Positions 1-8,640 of a stretch of 64,000 nucleotides of DNA are shown piece by piece. The stretch spans positions 372,001-436,000 of the forward strand of contig NZ_FNIX01000002.1 of the NCBI RefSeq assembly GCF_900104175.1. The letters run 5' to 3'. The position numbers and the translations under genes were made by a program. Position 1 is the stretch's first letter. Each line of letters starts with the position of its first letter. The notes beneath the pieces were generated by a model that made no database searches, was not told the DNA's origin, and saw nothing but the letters and a program-made list of their open reading frames with translations. The DNA comes from Lentzea jiangxiensis (lineage in GTDB: Bacteria; Actinomycetota; Actinomycetes; Mycobacteriales; Pseudonocardiaceae).

Positions 1-1
1 C

Positions 2-412
2 GACGCGCTCCTCGAACGCTTCCACCCGACCGGCGGCCTCACCACGATGTGCCTGCTGCTGGTCGACCTGGAGGCGGGCACGATGGCCGTCGCGAACGCG
101 GGCCACGTGCCACCGCTGATCGCCGATGAAGACGGCGCCCGCTACAGCACGGTCAAGGGCCCGCTGCTCGGCATCGGCCTGGACCGCCCCGAGGCCACCG
201 AACTGCCGTTGCCGCGCGGCACCACCGTCCTGCTCACCACCGACGGCCTCGTCGAACGCCCCGGTGTCGACCTGGACGAGGGCATGGAGAGGCTGCGCGC
301 CGCCGTCTCGCACGACGACGACATGGACGACCTCGCCGACCGCCTGCTGGCCGAGCTCGGCCAGGGCAAGCAGGACGACATCGCCCTGCTCGTGCTGCGT
401 CGGCGCGCATGA
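2..412 (+). CDS. PP2C/SpoIIE-type serine phosphatase, C-terminal part (5' end outside window)
   Basis: The frame is open from the left edge, so the N-terminus lies outside the window. The visible ~136 residues match the end of a SpoIIE/RsbU-type PP2C phosphatase: a hydrophobic strand followed by NAGHVPPL, a segment ending in LLGIG, the TTDGLVERPG metal-site motif, and a final strand with QDDIALLVL. These enzymes dephosphorylate STAS anti-anti-sigma factors in partner-switching stress cascades. The stop codon overlaps the start of the next gene (ATGA), so the two are probably translationally coupled. Sensor domains such as GAF or PAS usually precede this domain, but cannot be seen here. Confidence 0.9.
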   Translation, partial: DALLERFHPTGGLTTMCLLLVDLEAGTMAVANAGHVPPLIADEDGARYSTVKGPLLGIGLDRPEATELPLPRGTTVLLTTDGLVERPGVDLDEGMERLRAAVSHDDDMDDLADRLLAELGQGKQDDIALLVLRRRA

Positions 413-792
413 CACCCCCCGTCGTGGACGTGCCGGTGCGGCCGGGCATGTCGATGTCGCGGCTGCGGCACGACCTCACCACCGCCTTGGCCGACGTCGG
501 TGAAGACCACCTCTACGACGTGCAGCTCGTGGTCACCGAGCTCGTGTCGAACGTCCTCGACCACACCCCGGGCACCGGCCACCTGCGCATCGTGCACCAC
601 CGCGACCCGTGCGTGGTGGCCGTGGAGGTGGACGACGAGTCGCCGGTCGAGCCGGTGTACGGGCGGTCCCGGCTGGGGGAGCACCGGGGACGGGGGATCA
701 TGGTGGTGGACAGCATGTCGCGGCGGTGGGGGTACCGGGCGCGGGCCGGTGGCGGCAAGACGGTGTTCGCGCTGGTGGAGTGCACGGGCTGA
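409..792 (+). CDS. ATP-binding anti-sigma factor-like kinase (HATPase_c_2, RsbW/SpoIIAB type)
   Basis: A 127-residue GHKL-fold protein. The N box is visible as ELVSNVLDH (about residues 44-52) and the G box as GRGIMVVDSMSRRWG near residue 97, followed by a terminal strand. This is the size and layout of actinobacterial single-domain regulators that bind ATP, phosphorylate STAS proteins or sequester sigma factors. It starts four bases inside the preceding phosphatase gene (ATGA overlap), so phosphatase and kinase-like protein are probably made together as antagonists. It converges on the large signalling gene at 867-3491. Its cognate sigma or STAS protein is not identifiable; some family members have lost kinase activity. 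Confidence 0.88.
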   Translation: MTPPVVDVPVRPGMSMSRLRHDLTTALADVGEDHLYDVQLVVTELVSNVLDHTPGTGHLRIVHHRDPCVVAVEVDDESPVEPVYGRSRLGEHRGRGIMVVDSMSRRWGYRARAGGGKTVFALVECTG

Positions 793-866
793 CCGCGGGG
801 TGCGTCGGCCGGTGGGCGTTGCCGTCGCTTGCGGCACCTCCGCCGGCGTCTGCTCCCGGCCGCGCC

Positions 867-3491
867 TCAGTCGCGCGTCGTGTGGGCGAGCCCTGACAGC
901 TCCAGGATCCGGGCCGGAGCCCCTGCCGCCACCAGCGTCAGCTCCCGCCCCCGTCCTCTCGCGGCCGCCATCGCCTGCAGCAGCAGCGCCACCCCGGAGC
1001 TGCTGAGGTACCGCAGCCCCGTCAGGTCGACCTCCACCGGTCGCGGGTCGGCCACGTCGATCCGGCTCAGCAGCGGTGCGCGCAGCTCGTCGACCGTGGC
1101 GATGTCGAGGTCACCGGTGAGCAGGACGACCTGCGCCCGTTCGTGCGGGACGTCGGTCAGGCCGGTGGCCGCGGCGGGTGGGACCACGCGCTTGACGGCC
1201 GCCGGGGTGGCCGGTGGGGTGGCGGGGACGTGGAAGCGGATGGTGGTGCCCCGCTCGCCCGCGTCGAGGTCGGTCTCGTCGCTGAGCGCGCGGATCATGG
1301 TCAGGCCCCGGCCGCGGTTGCCCTTGTCGGCCGGCTGGGGGCGCCAGTGGCCCTCGTCGGCGATCGTGACGCGCACGCCGCGGCCCGACCACTCCAGGGT
1401 CGTGTCGAAGGTGCCGCCACCGTGGGGGTAGGCGTGGTCGACGACGTTCGCGGCGGCCTCGCCGATGGCGAGTTCGAGGTCGTACACCGCGTCGTCGGAC
1501 AGGCCCGCCGCCGCCCCCCAGGCCGTGGCGGTCCGCCGGAGCGCGGACAGTTCCGAGGCCGAGGCGGGCAGGTGGCGGTGCAGCGGCGCGGGCAGGTGGC
1601 GGGCCACGACCAGTGCCACGTCGTCCGACTGGTCTTCCGCCAGCAACGCCTCGACGACGAGCTGGACCAGTGCCTCGGGAGGCAGGGCCGCGGCGGCGTC
1701 CACGGCGGAGATGAGCCTGCGGACGCCCTCGTCCACCACCTCGTCGCGGCGTTCGACCAGACCGTCGGTGTAGAGCACCACCGAGGCGCCCGGCGGTAGC
1801 GGTGCGGCGTGTTGTGGATGCGCCGAAACGGATCCCGCACCGAGGACGGGGCCCGTCCCCCCGGTCAGCGACCAGGCTCCCGAGCCGTCGACGACCACGG
1901 GCGGAGGGTGGCCCGCCGACGCCCAGCAGAGCTCGCCCGAGCTCCAGTCGAAGACGCAGCACGCGCTCGTGCTGCCCACCGCGCCGTTGATGCGCCTCGC
2001 GAAGACGTCCAGGCGCTGCAACGACTCCGCGGGCGAGTGGCCGTCGAGGAGGTAGCCGGTGAGCGCGCTGCGCAGCTGGCCCATGACCGCCGCGGCGGCC
2101 GGTCCCTTGCCGACGACGTCGCCGACCGTCAGGCCGACGCGCGTGCCACCGAGCGGCACGACCTCGTACCAGTCGCCGCCGATCTGGGAGTGCTGCGTGG
2201 CGGGCAGGTACCGCGCGGCGCACGTGAGCCTCGGCAGTGCCGGGAGCTCGCGGGGCAGCAGGCCTTCCTGCAACGCCGCCGCGATCTCGTGCTCGCGTTG
2301 CAGCAGCAGTTCGCGCTCGGCCTCCGCGCGCTGCCGCTCGGTGACGTCCCTGCCGATCGCCTGCAGACCCGTCGGGGTGGCCTGCGTGCTGAGCTCGAGC
2401 GCGACCTCGCTGCCGTCGGCGCGGCGCATCGTCACGACCTGGGACACCGACAGGTCGGCGGGCAGGCCGTCCACGAGCAACCGGGCGATCTCGGTGCCGA
2501 CGAGCTCGTCCGCCTCGTACCCGAGCAGGTGACCGGTCGCCGGGTTGACCGAGACGAACCGCAGGTCGTGGTCCAGCAGCCAGATCGCGTCCGTGGCGCG
2601 TTCGACGAGCTGGCGGTGGCGCTGCTCGCTGTCGCGCAACGCCCTGTCGGCGTGCGTGCGCTGCATCCACTCCCAGCACCGGTTCACCACCACGGACACC
2701 AGGTCGATCTCGGCCCGCGTCCAGTGCCGGACACCGGCCTGGTGCACCGCCATCGCGGCCACGAACCGGCCGCCGCGCAGCAGGGGCAGGCAGATCACGG
2801 CGCGGATGCCCGTCACGCGGTAGGCCGCCAGGTCCTCGGCGCCGAGCCGCTCGTCGTTCAGCGCGTCGTCCACGACCCAGGGTTCGCCCGCGCGCATGGC
2901 CTTCAGGGCGCCGTCGCCGAACTCCCGCATCGCGAACCGGCCCGGCAGCGGCGGCAGACCGGTCGCGTGGTCACCGCTCATGACGATGTGGTTCTCGTCG
3001 GCCTCGGTGCGGGCGTAGGCGCAGCGGTCCACGTCCAGGTGCTCGCCCAGCAGCCTCGTGGCGAGCGACATGAGGTCCTCGGCGTCGTCGAGCAGCTGCG
3101 ACTCGCGGTCGAGCAGGTCGAGGAACCGCTGCCGCTCGTCCGCCGCCTGCTGTGCGGTCACGTCGATCAGCACGCCGCTGCGGCGCGTGCCGTGCACCCG
3201 CGCCTTCTCCAGCAGCCACATGACCTCGCCGGTGGCCGTGGCGACGCGGTAGACCTTCTCGTAGTCGGTGTCCGAGCCCCAGCGCAGCCGCAGGGTCTCC
3301 TCGCGGTCGTTCGCGTGCGTGATCTCCGCCCAGAAGCCGGGGTCGTCGAGCCAGCGCCGCGCCGGGTGGCCGAGGAGGCGCTCGACGGTGCCGGACAGGT
3401 ATGTCAGCGCACGGCTGTGCGACTCGCCCTGCCAGACGACCACGGGGAGGTCGTCCACCAGTGCGGTCAGCTCGTGTTCCGAGTCGTTCAT
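867..3491 (-). CDS. Multidomain signalling phosphatase: PAS-GAF-PAS-PP2C(SpoIIE)-HATPase-STAS
   Basis: An 874-residue cytosolic protein read from ATG at 3491 with GGAGG ten bases upstream; the frame is open further upstream, but that part looks non-coding. Approximate domains: PAS 1-120, GAF 125-280, PAS 290-405, SpoIIE/PP2C 440-630 (GGDWYEVV, TVGDVVGKG, ASAGHPPP, LYTDGLVERR), HATPase_c_2 635-765 (IGEAAANVVDHAYP, NRGRGLTMI) and STAS 785-874 (DLTGLRYLSSSGVALL). It therefore combines sensor, phosphatase, anti-sigma-like kinase and antagonist modules in one chain. Partner-switching systems normally split these into separate proteins. It sits convergent to the phosphatase/kinase pair at 2-792, probably the same regulatory neighbourhood. 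The sensed signal is unknown. Confidence 0.93.
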   Translation of the reverse strand: MNDSEHELTALVDDLPVVVWQGESHSRALTYLSGTVERLLGHPARRWLDDPGFWAEITHANDREETLRLRWGSDTDYEKVYRVATATGEVMWLLEKARVHGTRRSGVLIDVTAQQAADERQRFLDLLDRESQLLDDAEDLMSLATRLLGEHLDVDRCAYARTEADENHIVMSGDHATGLPPLPGRFAMREFGDGALKAMRAGEPWVVDDALNDERLGAEDLAAYRVTGIRAVICLPLLRGGRFVAAMAVHQAGVRHWTRAEIDLVSVVVNRCWEWMQRTHADRALRDSEQRHRQLVERATDAIWLLDHDLRFVSVNPATGHLLGYEADELVGTEIARLLVDGLPADLSVSQVVTMRRADGSEVALELSTQATPTGLQAIGRDVTERQRAEAERELLLQREHEIAAALQEGLLPRELPALPRLTCAARYLPATQHSQIGGDWYEVVPLGGTRVGLTVGDVVGKGPAAAAVMGQLRSALTGYLLDGHSPAESLQRLDVFARRINGAVGSTSACCVFDWSSGELCWASAGHPPPVVVDGSGAWSLTGGTGPVLGAGSVSAHPQHAAPLPPGASVVLYTDGLVERRDEVVDEGVRRLISAVDAAAALPPEALVQLVVEALLAEDQSDDVALVVARHLPAPLHRHLPASASELSALRRTATAWGAAAGLSDDAVYDLELAIGEAAANVVDHAYPHGGGTFDTTLEWSGRGVRVTIADEGHWRPQPADKGNRGRGLTMIRALSDETDLDAGERGTTIRFHVPATPPATPAAVKRVVPPAAATGLTDVPHERAQVVLLTGDLDIATVDELRAPLLSRIDVADPRPVEVDLTGLRYLSSSGVALLLQAMAAARGRGRELTLVAAGAPARILELSGLAHTTRD

Positions 3492-3740
3492 GTACCCGCG
3501 GCCTCCGGGTGAGGTGGAGTCCACGACGCCGGCTGTTTGACGCCCTTCACCGCATCGTACGGGCACCGGTCCGGCCGGCCCCGTTCCGCCTGATCTGCGG
3601 GCACCGGGGCGGTGGGCTACGGTCGGAAGTGGGTTCAACCCGCAGCCCTCCGTCCCGGCGCCGCCGTGCGGACTGGGAGGTGCTGCCGTGCACGTCGCCG
3701 GTCGGCCGTGCTTCCGCCGTTCCGAGCAGGAAGCAGACAG

Positions 3741-4838
3741 ATGAAGATCTCCATGGTGCTCGCCGCCGGGAACCCGCACGTCGCGGACCTCTCCGCAGCT
3801 CTCATCGCGGCAGGCCACGAGGTCACCGTCCACAGCAGCGACGTCCTCGAGACCACCTCGGCCGACGGCCGGGAGCCCCACCTGGGCGACTACGTCGACG
3901 CCTTGCGCGCCGAGTGGGACAGCGCGCCGCCGGACCTCGTGCACGCGCACCACTGGCGTCCGGGCCTGGCCGCAGTGCTCGCCGCGCAACGGGCGGGCCT
4001 GCCGGTCGTGCAGTCGCTGCACGGCTGCGGCCGGCGGACGGACGTCGAACGGCTGCTGGGCCGGGAGTCGGCGCTGGTGCTGGCGAGCTGCGAGCAGGAG
4101 ATGCTCGACCTGGCCGCCGCGGGGGTTCCGCGCTCACGGATCTCGGTCGTCGCCCGAGGCGTCGACGTCGACCTGTTCAAGCCGCACGGCCCGGCCTTCG
4201 CGCGCAGCGGCCTGCGCCGCGTCGTCACGGTCGTGGACCCGTCGTCGGACAGCGGCGTGGGCGGCCTCGTCGCCGTCCTGCCGCGGCTGAAGGACGCCGA
4301 GCTGGTGGTCGCCGGGCCGATGCCGCCCGCCGCGGCGGACGCCCTGCGCGGACGGGCGCGCAGGCTCGGCGTGGAGGAACGCGTGCGGCTGCTCGGGCCC
4401 GTCACGCGTGCGGACATGCCCGCGTTGCTGAGGTCGGCGGACCTGGTGGCGTGCGTGCCGGACCGGGCGTCGTGGGACGTCTGGCCGTTGGAGGCGATGG
4501 CGTGCGGCGTGCCGGTGGTGGCCACTGACGTCGGTGGGCTCACCGACGCGGTGACCGACGGGGTGACGGGCCTGCTCGTGCCGGTCGGCGACCTGAAGCA
4601 GCTGATCAGGAAACTGCGGCTGCTCCTCGACGACGACACGCTCAGGACGTCGCTGAGCATCGCGGCGGTGGACAGGGTCGACGCCCGCCACACCTGGCCG
4701 GACGTCGCGCGCGGGGTGGACCGGCTCTACCGGCTCCTGCTCGACCCGCCGCAGCCCGTGCGCCCCCGCTCCGCCAGGAGGAGCGCGGGCGGAGCACCGG
4801 CGGTGGCGTCGCAGGCCGACGAGTCCTGCACGACCTGA
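3741..4838 (+). CDS. GT4-family glycosyltransferase
   Basis: A 365-residue GT-B-fold enzyme. The N-terminal half has the VLAAGNPHVADLS nucleotide-fold start and a DLVHAHHWRPG motif; the C-terminal donor domain has LLGPV, then WPLEAMACGVPVVATDVGG (about residues 247-265), which holds the donor-binding glutamate region typical of GT4. The start at 3741 is preceded by an AGGAA ribosome site; an in-frame extension upstream lacks coding character. The gene diverges from the PAS/STAS signalling gene with about 250 bp between them. The acceptor cannot be deduced; GT4 members glycosylate lipids, sugars or small molecules using nucleotide sugars. No sugar-biosynthesis genes are adjacent. Confidence 0.88.
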   Translation: MKISMVLAAGNPHVADLSAALIAAGHEVTVHSSDVLETTSADGREPHLGDYVDALRAEWDSAPPDLVHAHHWRPGLAAVLAAQRAGLPVVQSLHGCGRRTDVERLLGRESALVLASCEQEMLDLAAAGVPRSRISVVARGVDVDLFKPHGPAFARSGLRRVVTVVDPSSDSGVGGLVAVLPRLKDAELVVAGPMPPAAADALRGRARRLGVEERVRLLGPVTRADMPALLRSADLVACVPDRASWDVWPLEAMACGVPVVATDVGGLTDAVTDGVTGLLVPVGDLKQLIRKLRLLLDDDTLRTSLSIAAVDRVDARHTWPDVARGVDRLYRLLLDPPQPVRPRSARRSAGGAPAVASQADESCTT

Positions 4839-4892
4839 CCGGGCCCCGTCACCCGGCCGGACAGCGCCTCCGCCGCGTCGCCCCGATCAGGG

Positions 4893-6170
4893 TCAGACCG
4901 GCGTCTGGGCGGCGTTGTCCGCGCCGCCCTCCTGCCGCCGCTTGCGGTCGAGCAGCCACATGACGGGCGACGCGGACAGGCCGTGGACGAGGACGGACCC
5001 GACGACGACCAGCCCCACGATCCGCCAGATCGAGTCGTGGTCCGTGAACTGGCCTTCTTGCAGCGCGTAGGTCACGTAGAACAGCGAACCGACACCGCGG
5101 ACGCCGAAGAACGCGATGACCGTGCGTTCCCGTGGACCCGTGCGCCCTTTCAGCAGCCCGATCCACCCCGCCAGCGGCCGCACGACCAGCACGACGGCCG
5201 CGGCGACGGCGATCTCGCGCCAGCTCGTCCCGGCGAGCAGCCCGGTGGCCGCGGCACCGCCGAGCAGGAAGACGATCAGGACGGTGAGCATCCGCTCGGC
5301 CTGTTCGACGTAGCGGTGCAGGACCTGGTGGTAGCCGTGGTGCCGTTCCGCCGCCCTGATCGTGCAGGCGGCCACGAAGACCGCGACGAACCCGTAGCCC
5401 TCAAGCAGTTCCGTGATGCCGTACGCGAGGAACGTCGCCGCGAGCGCCACGAACCCCTCGGCGTGCTCGGCGAGGCGGAACTTCTCCGACGGCGCGGAGA
5501 AGAACAGCTTGCCCAGCAACCAGCCGATGCCCACGCCGATCGCGAGACCGCAGGCGAGCCGCCACACGACGTCCACCCCGAGCCAGTGCCCGAGCCACGC
5601 CGACGGCGCCGCGCCGACGACGCTGATCGCGATGGCGGCGTAGGTGAACGGGAACGCCAGCCCGTCGTTCAGCCCCGCCTCCGAGGTGAGCGCGAACCGG
5701 GCCTCGTCCTCGTCCTGGTCGGGGTTCTCGGCGGGTTCGGCGACCTGCACCTCGCTGGCGAGAACCGGGTCGGTGGGCGCGAGCGCCGCCGCCACGAGCA
5801 CCGAGGACGCGACACCGAGCCCGAGCGCGCCCCACCCGAGCAACCCGACGGCGAGCATCGACAACGGCATCGTGATCGCGAGCAGGCGCCACGTGGTGGC
5901 CCAGCGGCGCAGCCCCGGCGGCCGGTTCAGCGCGAGACCGGCACCCATCAGCGAGATGATCACGCAGATCTCGGTGAGGTGCAGCAGCACCGTGACGTGC
6001 TCGTCGGGATCGGGCGAGGGCAGCGCGTCGACGACCGTGAACGTGAGGGCTCCCGCGCCGAGGAAGAGCATCGGCATCGACACCGGAGCGCGGTCCAGCA
6101 GCCGGGGCAGGAAGGCGGCGGCCAGGGTCGCGAACCCCGCACCGGTGTACAGCAGGGAGCCAGGATCCAC
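4893..6170 (-). CDS. Cation:proton antiporter (CPA1/NhaP-like)
   Basis: A 425-residue polytopic membrane protein. The chosen start is GTG at 6170, six bases after a GGAAGG site; the longer open frame upstream is Arg-rich and unlike a membrane protein. About a dozen hydrophobic helices are visible, including a segment with AALAPTDPVLASEV, the ion-site pattern of CPA1 exchangers, and GLNDGLAFPFTY, whose paired acidic/asparagine region is typical of Na+/H+ or K+/H+ antiporters. It ends in a basic cytoplasmic tail. It probably exchanges monovalent cations for protons across the cell membrane. It converges on the glycosyltransferase with a 54-bp gap. The ion preference cannot be told. Confidence 0.9.
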   Translation of the reverse strand: MDPGSLLYTGAGFATLAAAFLPRLLDRAPVSMPMLFLGAGALTFTVVDALPSPDPDEHVTVLLHLTEICVIISLMGAGLALNRPPGLRRWATTWRLLAITMPLSMLAVGLLGWGALGLGVASSVLVAAALAPTDPVLASEVQVAEPAENPDQDEDEARFALTSEAGLNDGLAFPFTYAAIAISVVGAAPSAWLGHWLGVDVVWRLACGLAIGVGIGWLLGKLFFSAPSEKFRLAEHAEGFVALAATFLAYGITELLEGYGFVAVFVAACTIRAAERHHGYHQVLHRYVEQAERMLTVLIVFLLGGAAATGLLAGTSWREIAVAAAVVLVVRPLAGWIGLLKGRTGPRERTVIAFFGVRGVGSLFYVTYALQEGQFTDHDSIWRIVGLVVVGSVLVHGLSASPVMWLLDRKRRQEGGADNAAQTPV

Positions 6171-6346
6171 AGTCGGCCTTCCGCGTCGTCGGGTGAACGG
6201 ACGTGATACCCGTGCCTTAGCAGGGCAAACCGCGACGCGACGCCCGTCACGCCGGGCGTGACGGGCTGGTCCCCGCGCGGAATGTCCCGAGTGGATCAGG
6301 CGTTGACAGGGCTGGACCAACTACAGGGACGGACGTACCGCACGGC

Positions 6347-7369
6347 ATGAAGAAGATCGGTTTTCTCTCGTTCGGGCACTGGTCGGACAGCCCGCATTCG
6401 CAGACGAGGACGGCGGCGGACACGTTGCTGCAGTCCATCGACCTCGCGGTGGCCGCCGAGGAGCTGGGCGCGGACGGCGCCTACTTCCGCGTGCACCACT
6501 TCGCGAGGCAGCTCGCGTCGCCGTTCCCGCTGCTCGCGGCGGTCGGCGCCAAGACCGAGCGCATCGAGGTCGGCACGGGCGTGATCGACATGCGGTACGA
6601 GAACCCGATGTACATGGCGGAGGACGCCGGGTCCGCCGACCTCATCGCCGGCGGCAGGCTGCAGCTCGGCATCTCGCGGGGATCGCCCGAGCAGGTCGTC
6701 GACGGCTGGCGCTACTTCGGCTACCAGCCCGCCGAGGGCCAGACCGACGCCGACATGGCCCGCGGCCACTCCGAGGTGTTCTTGAAGGTGCTGGAGGGCG
6801 GCGGATTCGCCCAGCCGAACCCGCGGCCGATGTTCCCGAACCCGCCCGGGCTCCTGCGGGTCGAACCGCACGCGCCGGGCCTGCGCGACCGAATCTGGTG
6901 GGGCGCCGGCTCCAACGGCACCGCGGTGTGGGCGGCCGAGCAGGGCATGAACCTGATGAGCTCGACCCTGAAGTTCGACGAGGGCGGCGCGCCGTTCCAC
7001 GTCCAGCAGGCCGACCAGATCCGGGCGTTCCGCAAGGCCTGGACCGAGGCGGGCTGGGAGCGCGAGCCGCGCGTGTCGGTGTCGCGCAGCATCTTCGCCA
7101 TCACCACGGACCTCGACGACGCGTACTTCGGCGACGACGGCGAGAGCCGCGACAGCGTCGGGTTCATCGACGGCCCCACCAAGGCGATCTTCGGCCGTTC
7201 CTACGCCGCCGAACCGGACGTGCTGGTGGAGCAGCTGGCCGAGGACGAGGCGATCGCCGAGGCCGACACGCTGCTGCTGACCGTGCCGAACCAGCTGGGC
7301 GTCGAATACAACGCGCACGTCCTGGAGAACATCCTCGTGCACGTCGCCCCGGCGCTCGGCTGGCGCTGA
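6347..7369 (+). CDS. LLM-class flavin-dependent oxidoreductase (luciferase-like monooxygenase)
   Basis: A 340-residue bacterial-luciferase-fold protein. Diagnostic stretches are the N-terminal GFLSFGHW strand, AAEELGADGAYFRVHHF, the TERIEVGTGVIDMRYENP barrel segment and the GGRLQLGISRGSPEQV loop that in this family contacts FMN or F420. Members oxidise diverse substrates using reduced flavin supplied by a partner reductase, or F420. No reductase gene is adjacent. It stands alone as a transcription unit, ending at two tandem hairpins. The start ATG at 6347 follows a weak ribosome site; an upstream TTGACA-like box near 6303 lacks a convincing -10 partner. The substrate is unknown. Confidence 0.9.
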   Translation: MKKIGFLSFGHWSDSPHSQTRTAADTLLQSIDLAVAAEELGADGAYFRVHHFARQLASPFPLLAAVGAKTERIEVGTGVIDMRYENPMYMAEDAGSADLIAGGRLQLGISRGSPEQVVDGWRYFGYQPAEGQTDADMARGHSEVFLKVLEGGGFAQPNPRPMFPNPPGLLRVEPHAPGLRDRIWWGAGSNGTAVWAAEQGMNLMSSTLKFDEGGAPFHVQQADQIRAFRKAWTEAGWEREPRVSVSRSIFAITTDLDDAYFGDDGESRDSVGFIDGPTKAIFGRSYAAEPDVLVEQLAEDEAIAEADTLLLTVPNQLGVEYNAHVLENILVHVAPALGWR

Positions 7370-7379
7370 GACGGCTCCC

Positions 7380-7405
7380 TTGTCGGAATGTTGACATTCC
7401 GACAA
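7380..7405. terminator. Inverted repeat, first of two tandem hairpins
   Basis: Perfect 11-bp arms (TTGTCGGAATG / CATTCCGACAA) around a 4-base loop, 10 bp after the oxidoreductase stop. It lies between convergent genes and probably forms part of a bidirectional terminator; the arms are less GC-rich than those of the second hairpin. Confidence 0.6.
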
Positions 7406-7415
7406 CTCGTTCTGA

Positions 7416-7445
7416 CTGCCCGGCACCCGAGTGGGTGCCGGGCAG
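7416..7445. terminator. Bidirectional terminator hairpin
   Basis: Perfect 13-bp GC-rich arms (CTGCCCGGCACCC / GGGTGCCGGGCAG) with a GAGT tetraloop, located seven bases outside the 3' end of the dehydratase gene and downstream of the oxidoreductase. Its position between convergent genes makes a shared intrinsic-type terminator the simplest reading. Confidence 0.8.
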
Positions 7446-7452
7446 CGGCGTT

Positions 7453-8409
7453 TCAGGCGTTCGCCCACCTCATGACGTCGGCGACGGCCGCGTTCCCGCC
7501 GCACACCACGATCCCCAGCCGGGCACCTCCGCCGACGCGGTCGAGCACGGTGCGGGCCGCCGGCACCAGACATCCGGCAGCGGGCTCGGCCCACGCCTTC
7601 TGCCGCTCCGCCAGCGCGATCGACCCCCGCGCCGCCTGCGCGTCCGAGACCGTGAGGACGTCCTCGAGCAGCGCGACGGCGTGGTCGTACGTCAGCTGTG
7701 ACACGTGCGGCGCTGACAGCGTCGACACGACCGATGTCGGCGTGATCTCCACAGGACCACCCGCGTCCAGCGCCTGCCGCATCGCGTCGGCACCCTCGGT
7801 CTCGACACCCCACACGCGCACACCGGGCACGAGCGCCCGGAACGCCGTCGCCACCCCCGCCGCGAGCCCGCCGCCGCCGATGCTCACCAGCACGTCGGTG
7901 ACGTCCGGCGCGTCCTGTGCGAACTCCAGTCCCACGGTGCCCTGCGCGGCCGCCACAACGGGGTCGTCGTAGGGGTGCACCAGCGTCGCCCCCGCCTCCA
8001 CCAGCTCGCGGAGCAGCCCGAACGCCGCCGCCAACCCGTCCGTGAGGCGTACATCCGCCCCCGCCGCACGAGCGAGCTCCACCGACCGGGCGGGCGCGGA
8101 CGAGGGCATCACGACCGTCGCCGCCACCCCCAGCTCACCCGCGACGTCGGCCAGCGCGATCCCGTGGTTGCCGCCGCTCACCCCGACCACACCCGCCGCC
8201 CGCGCCTCGTCGGACAGTGAGAGGATCTTCGCGAACGCCCCGCGCGCCTTGAAAGAACCGCTGCGCTGCAACAGTTCCAGCTTCACGGTCGTCGGAACGC
8301 CCAGCAGCGCCGACAGGCCGGGGGAGGGCAGGGTGGGCGTGCGCAGCACCCGTCCGTCGATCGCCTCGGCGGCGGCCCGGACGTCGTCGACGGTCAGCAG
8401 TTCAGCCAC
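7453..8409 (-). CDS. PLP-dependent threonine/serine dehydratase family enzyme
   Basis: A 318-residue fold-type II PLP enzyme. The Schiff-base lysine is Lys54 in the GSFKARGA motif, the substrate loop is SGGNHG (78-83), and the phosphate-binding glycine loop is SIGGGGLAAG (about 176-185). The length equals catabolic threonine dehydratases and serine racemases without an ACT regulatory domain. The expected reaction is deamination of L-threonine or L-serine to 2-oxobutyrate or pyruvate. It stands alone between the tandem terminators and the TetR/transporter scar, so context does not decide between dehydratase and racemase activity. Confidence 0.88.
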   Translation of the reverse strand: MAELLTVDDVRAAAEAIDGRVLRTPTLPSPGLSALLGVPTTVKLELLQRSGSFKARGAFAKILSLSDEARAAGVVGVSGGNHGIALADVAGELGVAATVVMPSSAPARSVELARAAGADVRLTDGLAAAFGLLRELVEAGATLVHPYDDPVVAAAQGTVGLEFAQDAPDVTDVLVSIGGGGLAAGVATAFRALVPGVRVWGVETEGADAMRQALDAGGPVEITPTSVVSTLSAPHVSQLTYDHAVALLEDVLTVSDAQAARGSIALAERQKAWAEPAAGCLVPAARTVLDRVGGGARLGIVVCGGNAAVADVMRWANA

Positions 8410-8445
8410 GCCGTCACCCTAGTGCGAGCGGCTCCGGGGTGGCGG

Positions 8446-8640
8446 TCACGGGCGCAGCAGGCGTTCGCTCAGCCAGGTGAGCGATGCCGTGATCTGCTGC
8501 TGGGTCAGGCCTCGGCGCCGCTGTTCCTGGTAGACCTCGGGCGCCAGCGGGGCCAGCAGGGTCTCCAGGAGGGCGTCCGGGTCCGGGGCGTCGGTGAGCA
8601 GGGTTCGGACGTGCGTGCGCCAGAAGCCGTAGGCGCCGGT
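8446..8640 (-). pseudogene. Remnant of a TetR-family regulator (C-terminal end only)
   Basis: The open frame gives about 65 residues beginning near AYGFWRTHVRTLL and including LLAPLAPEVYQEQRRRGL and a C-terminal helix. This looks like the last part of a TetR ligand-binding domain. No helix-turn-helix precedes it: upstream the sequence becomes the remnant of an opposite-strand transporter. A GTG at 8643 could in principle start translation, but without a DNA-binding domain a normal regulator function is unlikely. A small functional protein cannot be excluded. Confidence 0.7.

Noticed and set aside
6303..6326. TTGACA box before the LLM oxidoreductase as a complete promoter
   Set aside because: No acceptable -10 hexamer at 16-18 bp spacing.
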